DNA from: Scytalidium lignicola
Taxonomy: Eukaryota > Ascomycota > Leotiomycetes
DNA length: 60,982 bases
Direction: 5' to 3'
Assembly (NCBI GenBank): GCA_002812745.2
Contig: NCSJ02000261.1
Span: forward strand, 1-60,982
Shown here: piece by piece, positions 34,534-44,879 of the stretch
Position numbering within the stretch: the first letter of the stretch is position 1
How the letters are laid out: each line of letters begins with the position of its first letter
The notes under the pieces: model-generated
What the model was told of the DNA's origin: nothing
Database searches by the model: none
Seen by the model: the letters and a program-made list of their open reading frames with translations, nothing else
Translations under genes and position numbers: made by a program

Positions 34534-34831
34534 GTATGGAATAAAATTAAACAAGGGTACACATAACGACCTCTATGTAGCTAAAGGTGTGATTACTAAA
34601 TTATAATCGTACTATAAGATAGAGCTCTTAAGATTAAGCAAAGTACAAGATAAAACGAAATGCTAACGGTTGATATTTTTACTGCCTAGATCAAATAGAA
34701 GTCCACTATCAAATTTGCAATCAAGCCCAGCCATACTGATTAACTCAGAGTAGAGTTATTTATTAGGAAGGGTCCAACAAAAATCACACAAAATCCCGAA
34801 CAACATATGCTTATAAGAGAAAAGTAAACTA

Positions 34832-37392
34832 TTACATTTCTAGCAAATCCATACCGTTAACATAGAAGGTTCCCATATCCATAGCCAACCCGCGATCGGA
34901 ATCCATATCTTCGTCCGCCAGGTGTCCAATCTCGGGCGCGTTGATGGGTTGGGGATAACCAATATCGCCACCATAATTTTCTGGGATAATCCATAGATCA
35001 GCCATGTCAAAGACTGGTGGCGTCTTACGGCTATAGGGAGGCTTTCTGGTTCTAGAGAGAGCGACATGATCACTGGATTGTGTAGATGCAGCATTAGTGT
35101 TCTGGATTGACAGCTTGTGATAGAGTGGAGAATCGACCGAGTTCGCAAGCCAGCTACGCTCCAGGACATCGGACAGAGTCAACCTCATCCTCCTCGCGAC
35201 TTGGTAGTGTGTTTGCAAAGTCTCCAATGAATCGAGTAATGAAACAATACATTGTATCTCATTTTCCACAACATCCTGAGCACCATTTTTCTTTGATACA
35301 TATGATATCAGAGCAATAGTAGCTATATATAAGTTGTCCAACATCACGGTCGGAACCCTTTCGATTCCAACTTTCTGCTGGAAGGCAATTAATAGGCGTG
35401 CAATTTGCATGGCACTGTCACGGTAGAGAAGACGCGATTGATCCAATGTTAATCCCCGAAGCTTACAGATTTCTTCCTCGCTGAAGGCCGCTGGCGAGAA
35501 TTTCCTTCTAGTCATTATGGATGTTCGAAATACTAGGATTTGGATACCATAGAATTGCATATGCAGAGCAAATACGCAAGAATGCAGATCCATCTCACGA
35601 GAACCTTTCCAGCTCAAAACCGGTGGAAGAGAGTCATACCACGAGTGTAAACGTGCATCTACTTCGATAAGCCTTCGAATAGTTTGCTCATCAATGAGAG
35701 AAGGGCAATTAAAGATGTCTGCAATTTCTGATGAGAGGATACTGAGGTCTACCCATGCTGCCTGGGTTTGTGTCTCAAAGGAGGGATCCGCAATTTTGGG
35801 TTTTGGGGTACTGAAATCAGGGAGTTTGATCAGGCTTGGCCGACCCAGGTAGATACACCAAAGCCTTTCATTCACCATACAGCCAAAGAATACTTGACGC
35901 CGAATGGCGGCCTCGGATTCAGAAAGATGACCGATGCGGACTAGGTCGGTGCAGTCCTGGTGCAGCCCGAGATCAAATAGCAAACGGCAGGCGATACCTA
36001 ACGACGTCAGTTCTTTCGTAATATACATCTGGGAAACATATCGCTCTGAAATATAATTACCAGCGTAAAGCCACCCTGCTTGGTCATTCCCGCTACTCAT
36101 TTCAAATTCGCTTAGCAAGCAAAACCCTTGCAAAGTAGCAATGATAGCATGTTCAAGGGCATCTACCAGGTGCGTCTTTGCCCTCTTGATATATAATTCA
36201 CTGAGGCTACGAATAGCAACTCTTGTGCTGAGACGCACTGCACAGGCGAGAATACAGTTTAGGAGGAATTCAGAGTAATACTCGCTGGGAAGGCCGATGG
36301 AGTAATGTTCCATGAAGGCTTCCTTATTGATAACGATGATAGATAAGGGCTGGAAGTCGAAATATATATTTAGCAGCTCTCTCTGAAATTGCTCTGAATC
36401 CAGGGACCATGTGTAAGCATCCGGATTCTCAGCAGCAATTTCAGGTGATTTAGGAGGGGTTGGTCGAAGTAGGACGTGAAGGGGGCAGGTCGGACCAAAA
36501 CACCTCAAGCGCACTTTTGGCTTAACTTGACGATCATCTTCGTAGGAGGCAGATGTTGCTCTTACTCGTGCAGATTCAATTGGTTTGGAAGACGAAGGTG
36601 GGTGGAGAACAGCTCCTCCATCTACTGCGCCAGTGCTGAAGGTTTCAGGGCGATCTTCTTGGGCGGATTGCAGTAGTGAAGAGGTTGCCATCCGAGGTTC
36701 ATCCTCCCAAGGGCGTAGAGGATGTGAAATATTATCTATGGAAAATGATGTTGAATTTTGAGAGATTAAGTGCGTGTTTTCATTGGAAACAACTTGTCCA
36801 TTGGCATGAAGGATAGGTAATGTGACATCTCGATGGAGTAAAGGGGATTGCACCTGATAGTGATCGTTACTCGATGATGCCATTGATGCTCTGCAATGGG
36901 TTAGTAAGAACATATCAAATCGTGTGGTATTTTGCACATCCTCTAAGGGGGGAGAGTTCACTAGGCCTGATTCTGAAACCGCATGCTTAATCGATCCCTC
37001 TAGTGACTTGATACGTTTCTCGAGAGAAGTGATATAACTATGAGATGCTCGTCTTTAAAAAGAAAAGTAGACGCATTAGAACAATTGGAGTTTATTGAAA
37101 AGCTAGATACATGCTACCAACCGTTTACGATCATCATCATGTCTGACAATGCACTGTGTGCCGGACGACTGGCACGGCGTACACAGCCCACGACCTTCAC
37201 GAGCTTGGACATCGCACTACTTCCACATTAGCATTCAGTCTCTTAAAGACTTTTTATTGATTGATAGCAATAAGGAAGTACCTTGATCTTACGCTCACGA
37301 CATCTCAGACAGGCGAGGGATGCTCGAGGCGCGTTCCTGTTCTTGAGCCCTCCGCTGCGGTGGGTGGCATGGCGAGGTGTAGGGGACGCCAT
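34832..37392 (-). CDS. Zn2Cys6 fungal-specific transcription factor (cluster regulator candidate)
   Basis: Three exons (37392-37282, 37216-37122, 37052-34832) sum to 2,427 nt, 808 aa. The zinc cluster Cys28, 31, 38, 49, 52, 59 is split by the first intron; CLRCRERKIKC carries the basic recognition loop. A coiled-coil-like linker (YITSLEKRIKSLEGSI) follows. The fungal-specific domain covers the middle, with FDFQPLSIIVINKEAFMEHY and RRQVFFGCMVNERLWCIYLG, followed by helices typical of the family. Position among catabolic genes suggests it is their pathway-specific activator. Confidence 0.93.
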
Positions 37393-37922
37393 GACATTGA
37401 GATGAGGGTATTTTTAAAATCCGGCTAGCAGAGATGGATGAATCTCTTTGTTAAGTCTCTTTTGTATGCTCTAGACCAGCACATTGGAGAAATGAGGTAT
37501 AACGAGTCAGCTACAACCATGCAAAGGAAGGTGGAATATGGGGTAAAAGCCGCTCCCCGTAGTTAAAGCGGGGAAGAGTTGGAGAGCTGCGGATACAGTG
37601 GGATAATAGCACTACTTACCTTAATTATGGTTAATTATGCCAAGAGGCTTTCGAAAGACATTTTTAAGGCAAGTATCTGCTTGGTATACACATTAAGATC
37701 AAGACAGCCAATTACTACAGTATTATCAATAAGCACTCTCGCCCTCTTATAATCAATCGAAGCACAAAGCAGTTGATTATTAGTTAGACACGAGATGCTT
37801 GGCACTCAAGAGAAGGCTCCTGTTATTAATGAGTACTTCGAATTACTAAATCATCTAGAATCTCCTACAATATCCTGATATGCTGTCTACCCCACCAGCT
37901 TACCATTATCCTTCGAGGCGTC
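37393..37922. other. Intergenic
   Basis: Promoter of the regulator and 3' flank of the dioxygenase. No gene recognised. Confidence 0.4.
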
Positions 37923-38888
37923 TCATGGCGCCTTCTGATTTCCATATGTCGACGGCTCATTCTCCCCATAAGCCGCTGACCCCGTGTCGAACACTGAGAC
38001 CCGTCGCACATCTCTTCGATATTTGTTCCCATATGTGCCGTGAGTTGCGCGGTGCAGAACCGCCGTGTTGTCCCACATCGCCATGTCACCCGGCTCCCCC
38101 CAATGGTGCACAAATTTGTATTTAGGTTTTTGGATGTGCTCGTATAGTTCCTTGATGAGCTTCTGTCCTTCTGCAATATCCATGCCTTCAATGTGGTGTG
38201 TATAGGAGCTGATGTACAGGCTGTATCTACCACTCAGCTCGTGCAACGATGCAATCTTGTGCTTTGCCATAGGCCGGTCCATCGGGTCGATATCCTTAAA
38301 CATCGCCATGTCTGGGTTCGCCTTCTTGCGATTATGGACGAGCGAGTTGCACCCAACGAGACCTTGGATCTTCATCTTCATCTCATTAGACAGGTCATCA
38401 TATGCTGCGCGAGAATCTGAATACTCGGTCTCTCCTCCGGTTCCCTTTGGTGGAAGCTCGACCGCCCTCAGCATGGAGAACCCGGTGCGACGAGGATTAA
38501 AGGCGCCATCAGCATGCCATGTGGCATTCCCGTTCTTGGCCGCTAGCTTAACTGGATCATTATCGGTAATGATCTCGTTGAATTCATTCAGATTTGACAC
38601 GTCAAAGATCTCGTCCAGATGAATCCGTGATGGACGGTCATGAACTCGGTGCTGTCCACAGTTATCGAGTTCCCCGAATTTACGACCAAATTCAATAAGC
38701 TTCTGGTCATCAAGAGCGGTCTTACGGAAGATGAGAACTCCATACTTCGCGGCAGCATCCTGTATCTCATGAACGATGTCATCTGGAACCGGTTGGGAGA
38801 AATCGACCCCTTCAACCTCTGCAGCAAAGGTCGGAGCAAGAGGTTTAATATTGAGTTTGGTTGCGATGGGCATGTCGTTTGAATGCAA
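37923..38888 (-). CDS. TauD/TfdA-family Fe(II)/2-oxoglutarate dioxygenase
   Basis: A single exon of 321 aa. The facial triad is His125-x-Asp127 (NATWHADGAF) and His279 (WDNTAVLHRATHG), and the 2-oxoglutarate-binding Arg lies in YRRDVRRVSVFD. The N-terminus (IKPLAPTFAAEVEGVDFSQP) and overall layout match the alpha-ketoglutarate-dependent 2,4-D/taurine dioxygenase family; the length is slightly above the bacterial TfdA. Members hydroxylate next to an O or S atom so that the ether or sulfonate bond breaks and an aldehyde or glyoxylate is released. It could make the entry reaction of the cluster. The substrate is unknown. Confidence 0.93.
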   Translation of the reverse strand: MHSNDMPIATKLNIKPLAPTFAAEVEGVDFSQPVPDDIVHEIQDAAAKYGVLIFRKTALDDQKLIEFGRKFGELDNCGQHRVHDRPSRIHLDEIFDVSNLNEFNEIITDNDPVKLAAKNGNATWHADGAFNPRRTGFSMLRAVELPPKGTGGETEYSDSRAAYDDLSNEMKMKIQGLVGCNSLVHNRKKANPDMAMFKDIDPMDRPMAKHKIASLHELSGRYSLYISSYTHHIEGMDIAEGQKLIKELYEHIQKPKYKFVHHWGEPGDMAMWDNTAVLHRATHGTYGNKYRRDVRRVSVFDTGSAAYGENEPSTYGNQKAP

Positions 38889-39566
38889 GGCCTCAATTTT
38901 AATGCGAGAGGAAGCCGTTCCACGAACGTTGCACGTACTGTACCATTGATGGGGTAGCTCAACAATCTTGCTAAGTTGAAATGATATACTCTTTGAAGTA
39001 GCGTTTGGAAATCATGATGTCTAAACATGTCCGGAAAATAACACCCGCATATTAAGATCATGCCATCTCTGACAAAGAGTAATATCCGCCAACTACTTGA
39101 ACACTGAATTGTCGTATTAGGAATGCCAAACTCTTTCGTGGACTATGTCAACTGGAACCATGGGTGGTTAACCATCAAAATGTGACGGGAATCATATGAT
39201 TGCTGGCGGAAACTAGCTAGGCAAAGACTTTGGATATTTTGAGGAGAATTGCATCTTTGATCATTTGGATTTAGCCTACCACTCTAACTTATTCACTCCA
39301 TACTTTTAACTTAGATAAGCTTGTATTGTATGCTTGATGGGCAAGATTTACAGAATAACCCTGCATTCCTAGTATCATAACATACAAAAACTGAGGCATC
39401 AATACGTAAAACTAGATTATATAATATTTTTCCCGAGAGGAACAAACCAATGCAAAATATAAACGTCGGGTTTACTAAAAAATGGCCATTGCATTAGGAT
39501 AGCTGCCAACACCGCCTTCTCAAAAGTTAGCAAAAGCTTTCATCACTGTAAACACTTGTAACAGCC
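38889..39566. other. Intergenic
   Basis: Promoter of the dioxygenase and 3' flank of the cyclase. No gene recognised. Confidence 0.4.
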
Positions 39567-40821
39567 TTATTGCTCACCTGGTACGTTTGTAGGCATGCTG
39601 GAAAAATAGAACTCGTACTGCTTCCTCTCTTTACAAGTCTTAGCCAACTTCTCCAGATCCCACATCTCACCAATCGGTACTCCCCAGAGACTCAGCAGAA
39701 ATTGATGACAGAACCAATCTTGATTTGAGGGCCAGGCCTCAAAAGCCGGAGTGTCGCCTGCCACAGCACTGAAGTAGTTGTCATGGAGAAAGTCAAGCAT
39801 CTCTTCAGTCTGCTCGACTCCTACAAACGTCGGAGCGGTGTTGGATAAAATATGGCGTGCTGAGGCATCCAGTCCGTTGTAATTCTTGAGCCAGCCGCTA
39901 CGTATTATCAGAATATCACCATATTGGAATGAGAGGTTTTGATATTTTGCGCACTCCAGGATTTCATTGACACTGATCCTGTGAGTGGTATTGGGATCAT
40001 AGGTTTTCCGATTCTTCTCGGCGTATGACCAGAAATCAATCAAGACACCACGACCAACTATATTATATATCGTGAGTATAGTTTGTTTTTCGGCTATTAT
40101 AGATTTACTACTGACCAATTCCATGTTCAGCCCATGCTTGCATTCCACAGCGAGACGTATTTTGGATTTCATTTCTGGTGAGCTGTCTCAACATAAGTTT
40201 CTACCCATAATCTAAGACAGTGGGACCAAAATCTACACACATTATTATACCATATATAGTCATCTTTATACTTGTGGCCAACCTTGTTACATGATTAGAA
40301 ATAACTCAATAGAGGAAATTTGACATCTCTCACATGTCTAAATCCATCCCACTAAAGAGTCTAGTCAACTTGGGGGGGAATGTTCATCCTTAATAGGTTT
40401 ACCTACCTGAGACCCGCTTTGAGTATTACAGTGATATAAGTCATCGAAGACTTGAGGCGATACAAACTTAATCTTGTGTTCAAAAGTCTCCCTCCGAAAT
40501 AGAGGTGGACTGGGAAGATCAACTTGAAGGCTAATATATTATTAACCAAAGGTTCATAATAAAGCCGGGAGAACATACTTCAAGTTTATTACTTGACCGG
40601 TTTGGATTAGTTTAGCTGCATTTGCAATCCGATGCGGAGTCAAAAGGTTCAGACGCCCAATCTACATATTTGGATGGTTATAATAAGACCTTTCGTTATG
40701 TATATTTATACTCTACCTCGTCTTTCTCTCCCCAAAACCAAGCGGCGCCCGTTAGAGCTCCTTGAATAGAAGGTAAACTGGATCGTTTAGGCAAACTAGA
40801 GGAGCTAGGGTCGAATAGCAT
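39567..40821 (-). CDS. Kynurenine-formamidase-like cyclase (metal-dependent hydrolase)
   Basis: The model has six exons (40821-40717, 40661-40579, 40530-40407, 40351-40334, 40182-40116, 40057-39567), 888 nt, 295 aa, all in phase. Recognisable family text: GAAWFWGEKDEIGRLNLLTP, the metal-binding TQSGSQ|WDGFRH spanning an intron, MQAWAEHGIVGRGVLIDFWS, and the C-terminal SAVAGDTPAFEAWP. These enzymes (PF04199 type) hydrolyse formamides or cyclic esters using Zn or Mn. Between WDGFRH and the AWAEHG motif the family normally has about 15 more residues (around an FYNG-like motif). Here that region lies in a 151-bp intron that contains a plausible but frame-broken FGPTVLDYG-TAG-KLM sequence. So either the protein is shortened or one exon has decayed. 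Function is therefore uncertain. Confidence 0.72.
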
Positions 40822-41331
40822 ATTGAGATTGAACTGTAAAACTTTTACAGATAGTTTTGATTCGAAGATGGAATGAGTTTGCGGCCGAGAGAGTTACGAT
40901 ATGGTTAATAATTCAATACTCACTCCCAAATTACTGGTAATGCAGAAGCAAGGTTTCCGATCTGTGACAACTGAATACATTATTTCAGCTAAGCTAAGCT
41001 ACGCATCATTTTCTCTTTTCGATTATCCGTTCGGTCCAAACATTTTGTATTGTACTGTGAAACCTCCTTTTGGATATTTTCCGAGTACCACTATCCCCAG
41101 ATAATGCGGTGCATTCCCGGAAAATCGTTCTCCGTTCGGAAATAATGACTTTGGTACTTCTAGTCACAAAGACCGGAAATTATTTTCCGCAAAGAATTCT
41201 GATGACCAAGCTTGAGTCTTACTCCCATTTAGAAAGTTGTGATTAGGAAAGTACCTAGTACAACTTCTGCGATTACGGAGTTTTTAATATCTCAAGGTCA
41301 GCGTTTAAACTACCTGCAAACCTCTCCAACC
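40822..41331. other. Divergent promoter of cyclase and flavocytochrome genes
   Basis: 510 bp between two divergent starts, with a weak 5' extension frame (from about 41239) in front of the flavocytochrome. No other gene recognised. Confidence 0.45.
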
Positions 41332-42881
41332 ATGCTTAACGGTCAAGAAGTAGCAAAACATAACTCACGAAAATCATGCTGGGTTGTAATCAAGGGAAAA
41401 GTTTACGACTTGACCTCATTTTTAAATGATCATCCTGGAGGTGCGAATTCCATCTTGCGGTATGGGGGCAAGGACGCCACAGCAGAGTACGAATTACTAC
41501 ATTCCCCAGGTACTATCGAAAAAACCCTTTCTCCAGGTATGGCCATATTTCCATTCTCCGTTATTCTTTTTTTGCTAATATTCCAGAACAACATCTCGGA
41601 CCCGTTGAGCCTGGAACCATGTCGTCGATTCAAACGGGTCAGTCAGCAGACATAGACCCCCCCAAATCAATCCCGATAAGTCTTTGCTTGAACCTTGAAG
41701 ATATAGAGTTAGCAGCTCAAAAAGTCATATCTCTGCGCGCATGGACATACTTTCACTCGGCAGCTGATAGTCTCCAATCATTAAATATCAACCTCGGTGA
41801 CTGGAAGAAAATCTCCTTTCGGCCGCGAGTTCTCCGGAATGTTGCTCAAATTAATATGGAACGGACTATTATGGGCCAAAAGAGCAGATTACCGTTCTTC
41901 ATTGCCCCGGCTGCAATGGCCAAACTGGCTCATCCGGATGGCGAGTTATGCCTAGCACGTGGTGCAGGGATCCACAGTATTCCCTACTGTACGAGCTCAT
42001 ATTCATCTGTATCCCATGAGAATATTGCTGCATGCATGGCAGAGAGATCTGGGGGCTGCCTATTTTTTCAACTTTATGTCTCAAGAACCAAAGCACGAAC
42101 ACTGGAGTTGATAGCACTGGCTCGTAAGTTGGGATTCAAAGCACTGGTGGTGACAGTGGACACTCCTGTCGTAGGTAAACGGGAAGAAGATGAGCGATAT
42201 AAAGCAGAAGTTGAACTCGAGTCTGGAGTAGTAGAGATGCCTCGAATAGCTGATCCCAATCCAGGCACAGAGGCACCCATTCTCAGAGGTGTTCATTCCT
42301 CCACTCTAGATTGGCACGACCTCAAATGGATCCGGGAAGCTTGGGCAGGTGCTGGTCCAGTAGTACTCAAGGGAATCCAAACGGCCGAAGATGCCAAACG
42401 TGCAGCAGAGATTGGAGTTGATGGGATTTATTTGAGCAACCATGGAGGACGACAAATTGACTACGCTCCAAGTTCGATTCGAACCTTACTCGAGATTCGA
42501 AGATTTTGCCCGGAGATATTAAGTAAAGTCGAGGTTTATTTGGACGGTGGTATAAGAAGAGGAGCCGATGTACTCAAAGCCCTCTGTCTGGGTGCTACTG
42601 CTGTATCACTTGGTCGACCATTCATGTATGCACTGGGAGCTTACGGAAGTGAAGGTGTTGTGAAAGCTATACAAAGTAAGCTGAGCCAAAACTTGCTTTG
42701 GAATACTCTTTATCGCTGACATTATTCAGTATTGAGTGATGAGATTGAGACCACGATGAGACTGCTTGGAGTCACAGACCTATCGGAGTTAAACCCAGAT
42801 CTAGTAAACTACACAATTCTTGAGCAAGAGCTTCCAAAAAGCCTCAGAGAATTTACGTTTCAACCCCAGAGCAGGCTTTAA
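41332..42881 (+). CDS. FMN-dependent alpha-hydroxyacid dehydrogenase with cytochrome b5 domain (flavocytochrome b2-like)
   Basis: Three exons (41332-41536, 41587-42675, 42730-42881), 1,446 nt, 481 aa. Residues 1-75 are a cytochrome b5 domain with haem ligands His34 (DHPGG) and His57, spaced as in yeast L-lactate dehydrogenase. The TIM barrel follows: FFIAPAAMAKLAHPDGE, the active-site Tyr in FFQLYVSRT, Lys in VVLKGIQTAEDA, and the His/Arg pair in LSNHGGRQIDY. It oxidises an L-2-hydroxy acid (lactate, glycolate, mandelate type) to the 2-oxo acid and passes electrons to cytochrome c or O2. No clear mitochondrial presequence follows the chosen ATG; an upstream in-frame extension from about 41239 could supply one. 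Confidence 0.93.
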
Positions 42882-43558
42882 ATTAAAATAATATTAACTA
42901 TCTTGGTAATATCTATTGCTTTAGGCTTCATTATAAGTAACCACTTCAGCTAACAAGATAAAAAGTCTGTAAGATGTTGTCTAGGGCTGCAAGCTACTGT
43001 TCATAAATATATTTCTCAAGATAAATTCTTCAGTCACTAAAAATTGTCAGTCATAGAGTCCCAAGCACTGTATCATGGTGGTTCCCCATATGTAATATTA
43101 GTATTTCCTATAAACCTCGCGGGAATAATCTGATTCAGGCAATCCATAATTAATTAGACATACTCAGGCGACAAGACTAGACGGAGGCCGGTTGAACTGG
43201 TCAGAATTACAGGAGGTAACATGTTTCCAAGGTTAAGAGGCTTCATAAAGCAAATACCTGTGTTTACTGTCTGATAACAAATAAACTATTATACAGTATG
43301 CATGTAAGTTCTAGAACTTCACTCGCTGTTTGCCGATAATTCGTTGATGATTCTCTTTGCCGTGTACAATACACGTTGATAATTATCCAACCGTCATTCT
43401 AAAGCCGACCCCTAAACCGCCAATATCCGATAAATTCCAAAACATCCGAATCGCATCCTCAAAGAATCAACTCTTATTCTACTTCCAACACAATTGATCT
43501 TCAACCTAATTGGCAATAGTAGATCTGTTTTCATAAGTTCAATCTTTCTGAGGGGAAA
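42882..43558. other. Intergenic
   Basis: No gene recognised. It is the promoter side of the SnoaL-like gene. Confidence 0.4.
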
Positions 43559-44077
43559 ATGATAAGAAGAACTCTCCTTAGAAGCGCGAACTTCCAAACC
43601 AGGAGCTTCCATTCACTTGGTCCTCGCAGAATGGCATCTCCACCCATCACCAAACCAGACACCCCCGATCAGATGGAAGCAATTATCACACGCTTCTACA
43701 ACGACATTTGGAACGTCTTCGACGTATCTCCCGCCGACGAGATCATTGCTCCAGATGTCACCTTCCGCGGCACCCTAGCAGAAGGATCCACGGACCGCGA
43801 AGGGTTTAAACGATACGTGCGTGAGATCGGGGCAGCCTTTCCGGATTTCTATCAAAGGATCGACGAGATGTATACGGATGGTGAAACGTGCATTGCCCAG
43901 ATGTACTGGACTGGGACGCATACCAATGTCTTTCGAGGCGTGCAACCCACCGGGAGGAAGTTTGCGTATCCCGGGGTGGGGATTTTCAAAATCCACGGCG
44001 GGATGATTAGGGAATGTTGGGTGGTAGGAGATACATGGGAGATGTGGAAGGTAATCTTAGATTTGGAGAGAAAGTAA
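43559..44077 (+). CDS. SnoaL-like (NTF2 fold) protein with mitochondrial presequence
   Basis: A single exon of 172 aa. The first 24 residues are Arg/Ser/Phe-rich without acidic residues (MIRRTLLRSANFQTRSFHSL), a typical mitochondrial targeting sequence. The rest is an NTF2-like alpha+beta barrel of the SnoaL group: FYNDIWNVFDV, IIAPDVTFRGTLAEG, AAFPDFYQRIDEM, MYWTGTHTNVFRGVQPTGR, IRECWVVGDTWEMWKVI. SnoaL-like proteins act as cyclases, isomerases or binding proteins for small molecules; the reaction here is unknown. It ends the presumptive catabolic cluster. Confidence 0.85.
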   Translation: MIRRTLLRSANFQTRSFHSLGPRRMASPPITKPDTPDQMEAIITRFYNDIWNVFDVSPADEIIAPDVTFRGTLAEGSTDREGFKRYVREIGAAFPDFYQRIDEMYTDGETCIAQMYWTGTHTNVFRGVQPTGRKFAYPGVGIFKIHGGMIRECWVVGDTWEMWKVILDLERK

Positions 44078-44879
44078 TTAACATTCATATCAAGGTGTAC
44101 GTGAACACAATGGTTGTTTGTCGTGATTGAAACAAGGTCATCGTTGTCTATTAATATTATAATCCATTGCTATTCCCCTTGGCTTACAGTGGAGACACCA
44201 TAGAGACAACTATAACACAGGAAACAGCCAATCACCTGTCAACCATTCCACTGATTCAAAAACAACTTAAATTACTAACGTATTCTACAGAATGAAAGAA
44301 TAAGATATACATAGTATAAAAACACTGACGGCCAGTCTTTGTACAAGTAGCATAACTAGCATATTCAATTCCAATCTCCATTTCGACATCTTCTCATTCA
44401 AAAACCCAATACAGTTACCAGTCACTTAGCAGTAAGTAGCCTTTAAAAAGGATGGCGTTCTCAACGCAACGTATCCATCCGGCCGGACAAATATGGCGCC
44501 TCCTCTGATAAGAGAATAAGTTTGCCGTCCGATATATAACGCCCAGATGCAGTTAACCCTTTTACTCCATCACGCCGCTCTTCTTAAATAGAGCTTGACT
44601 CCGATCACAATAGCTTAATTTCTGTTGTAAAGGAGTCGATCTTAAGGAACGCTGTCTGGGAAGGGGGGGCAAATTGCCCCCGCCTTGGCTAGACGATGAG
44701 GACGAGGGCATTTACAGCTGGCAAGTTGTTTAAATAATTACTAGTTTTTCCTGAGTAATTGCTATTGCATGCCGTTTCCGTTCTTCATATCTGTCGCCTT
44801 GTTTAATCAACAAGCTAGTTAATAGTTAATCAGCGTGGAATTCAAATTTAAGTAGTTGTAGATAGTTAAAACAGTGCAC
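44078..44879. other. Intergenic, possible 3' exon of the HET gene
   Basis: No independent gene. The HET frame ends at TAA right at a GTAAGTG donor-like sequence; an acceptor and short open tail to about 44680 are possible but unsupported. Confidence 0.35.

Noticed and set aside
41239..41331. Longer N-terminus for the flavocytochrome
   Set aside because: The start at 41332 matches the cytochrome b5 domain onset; the extension is kept only as a possible leader.
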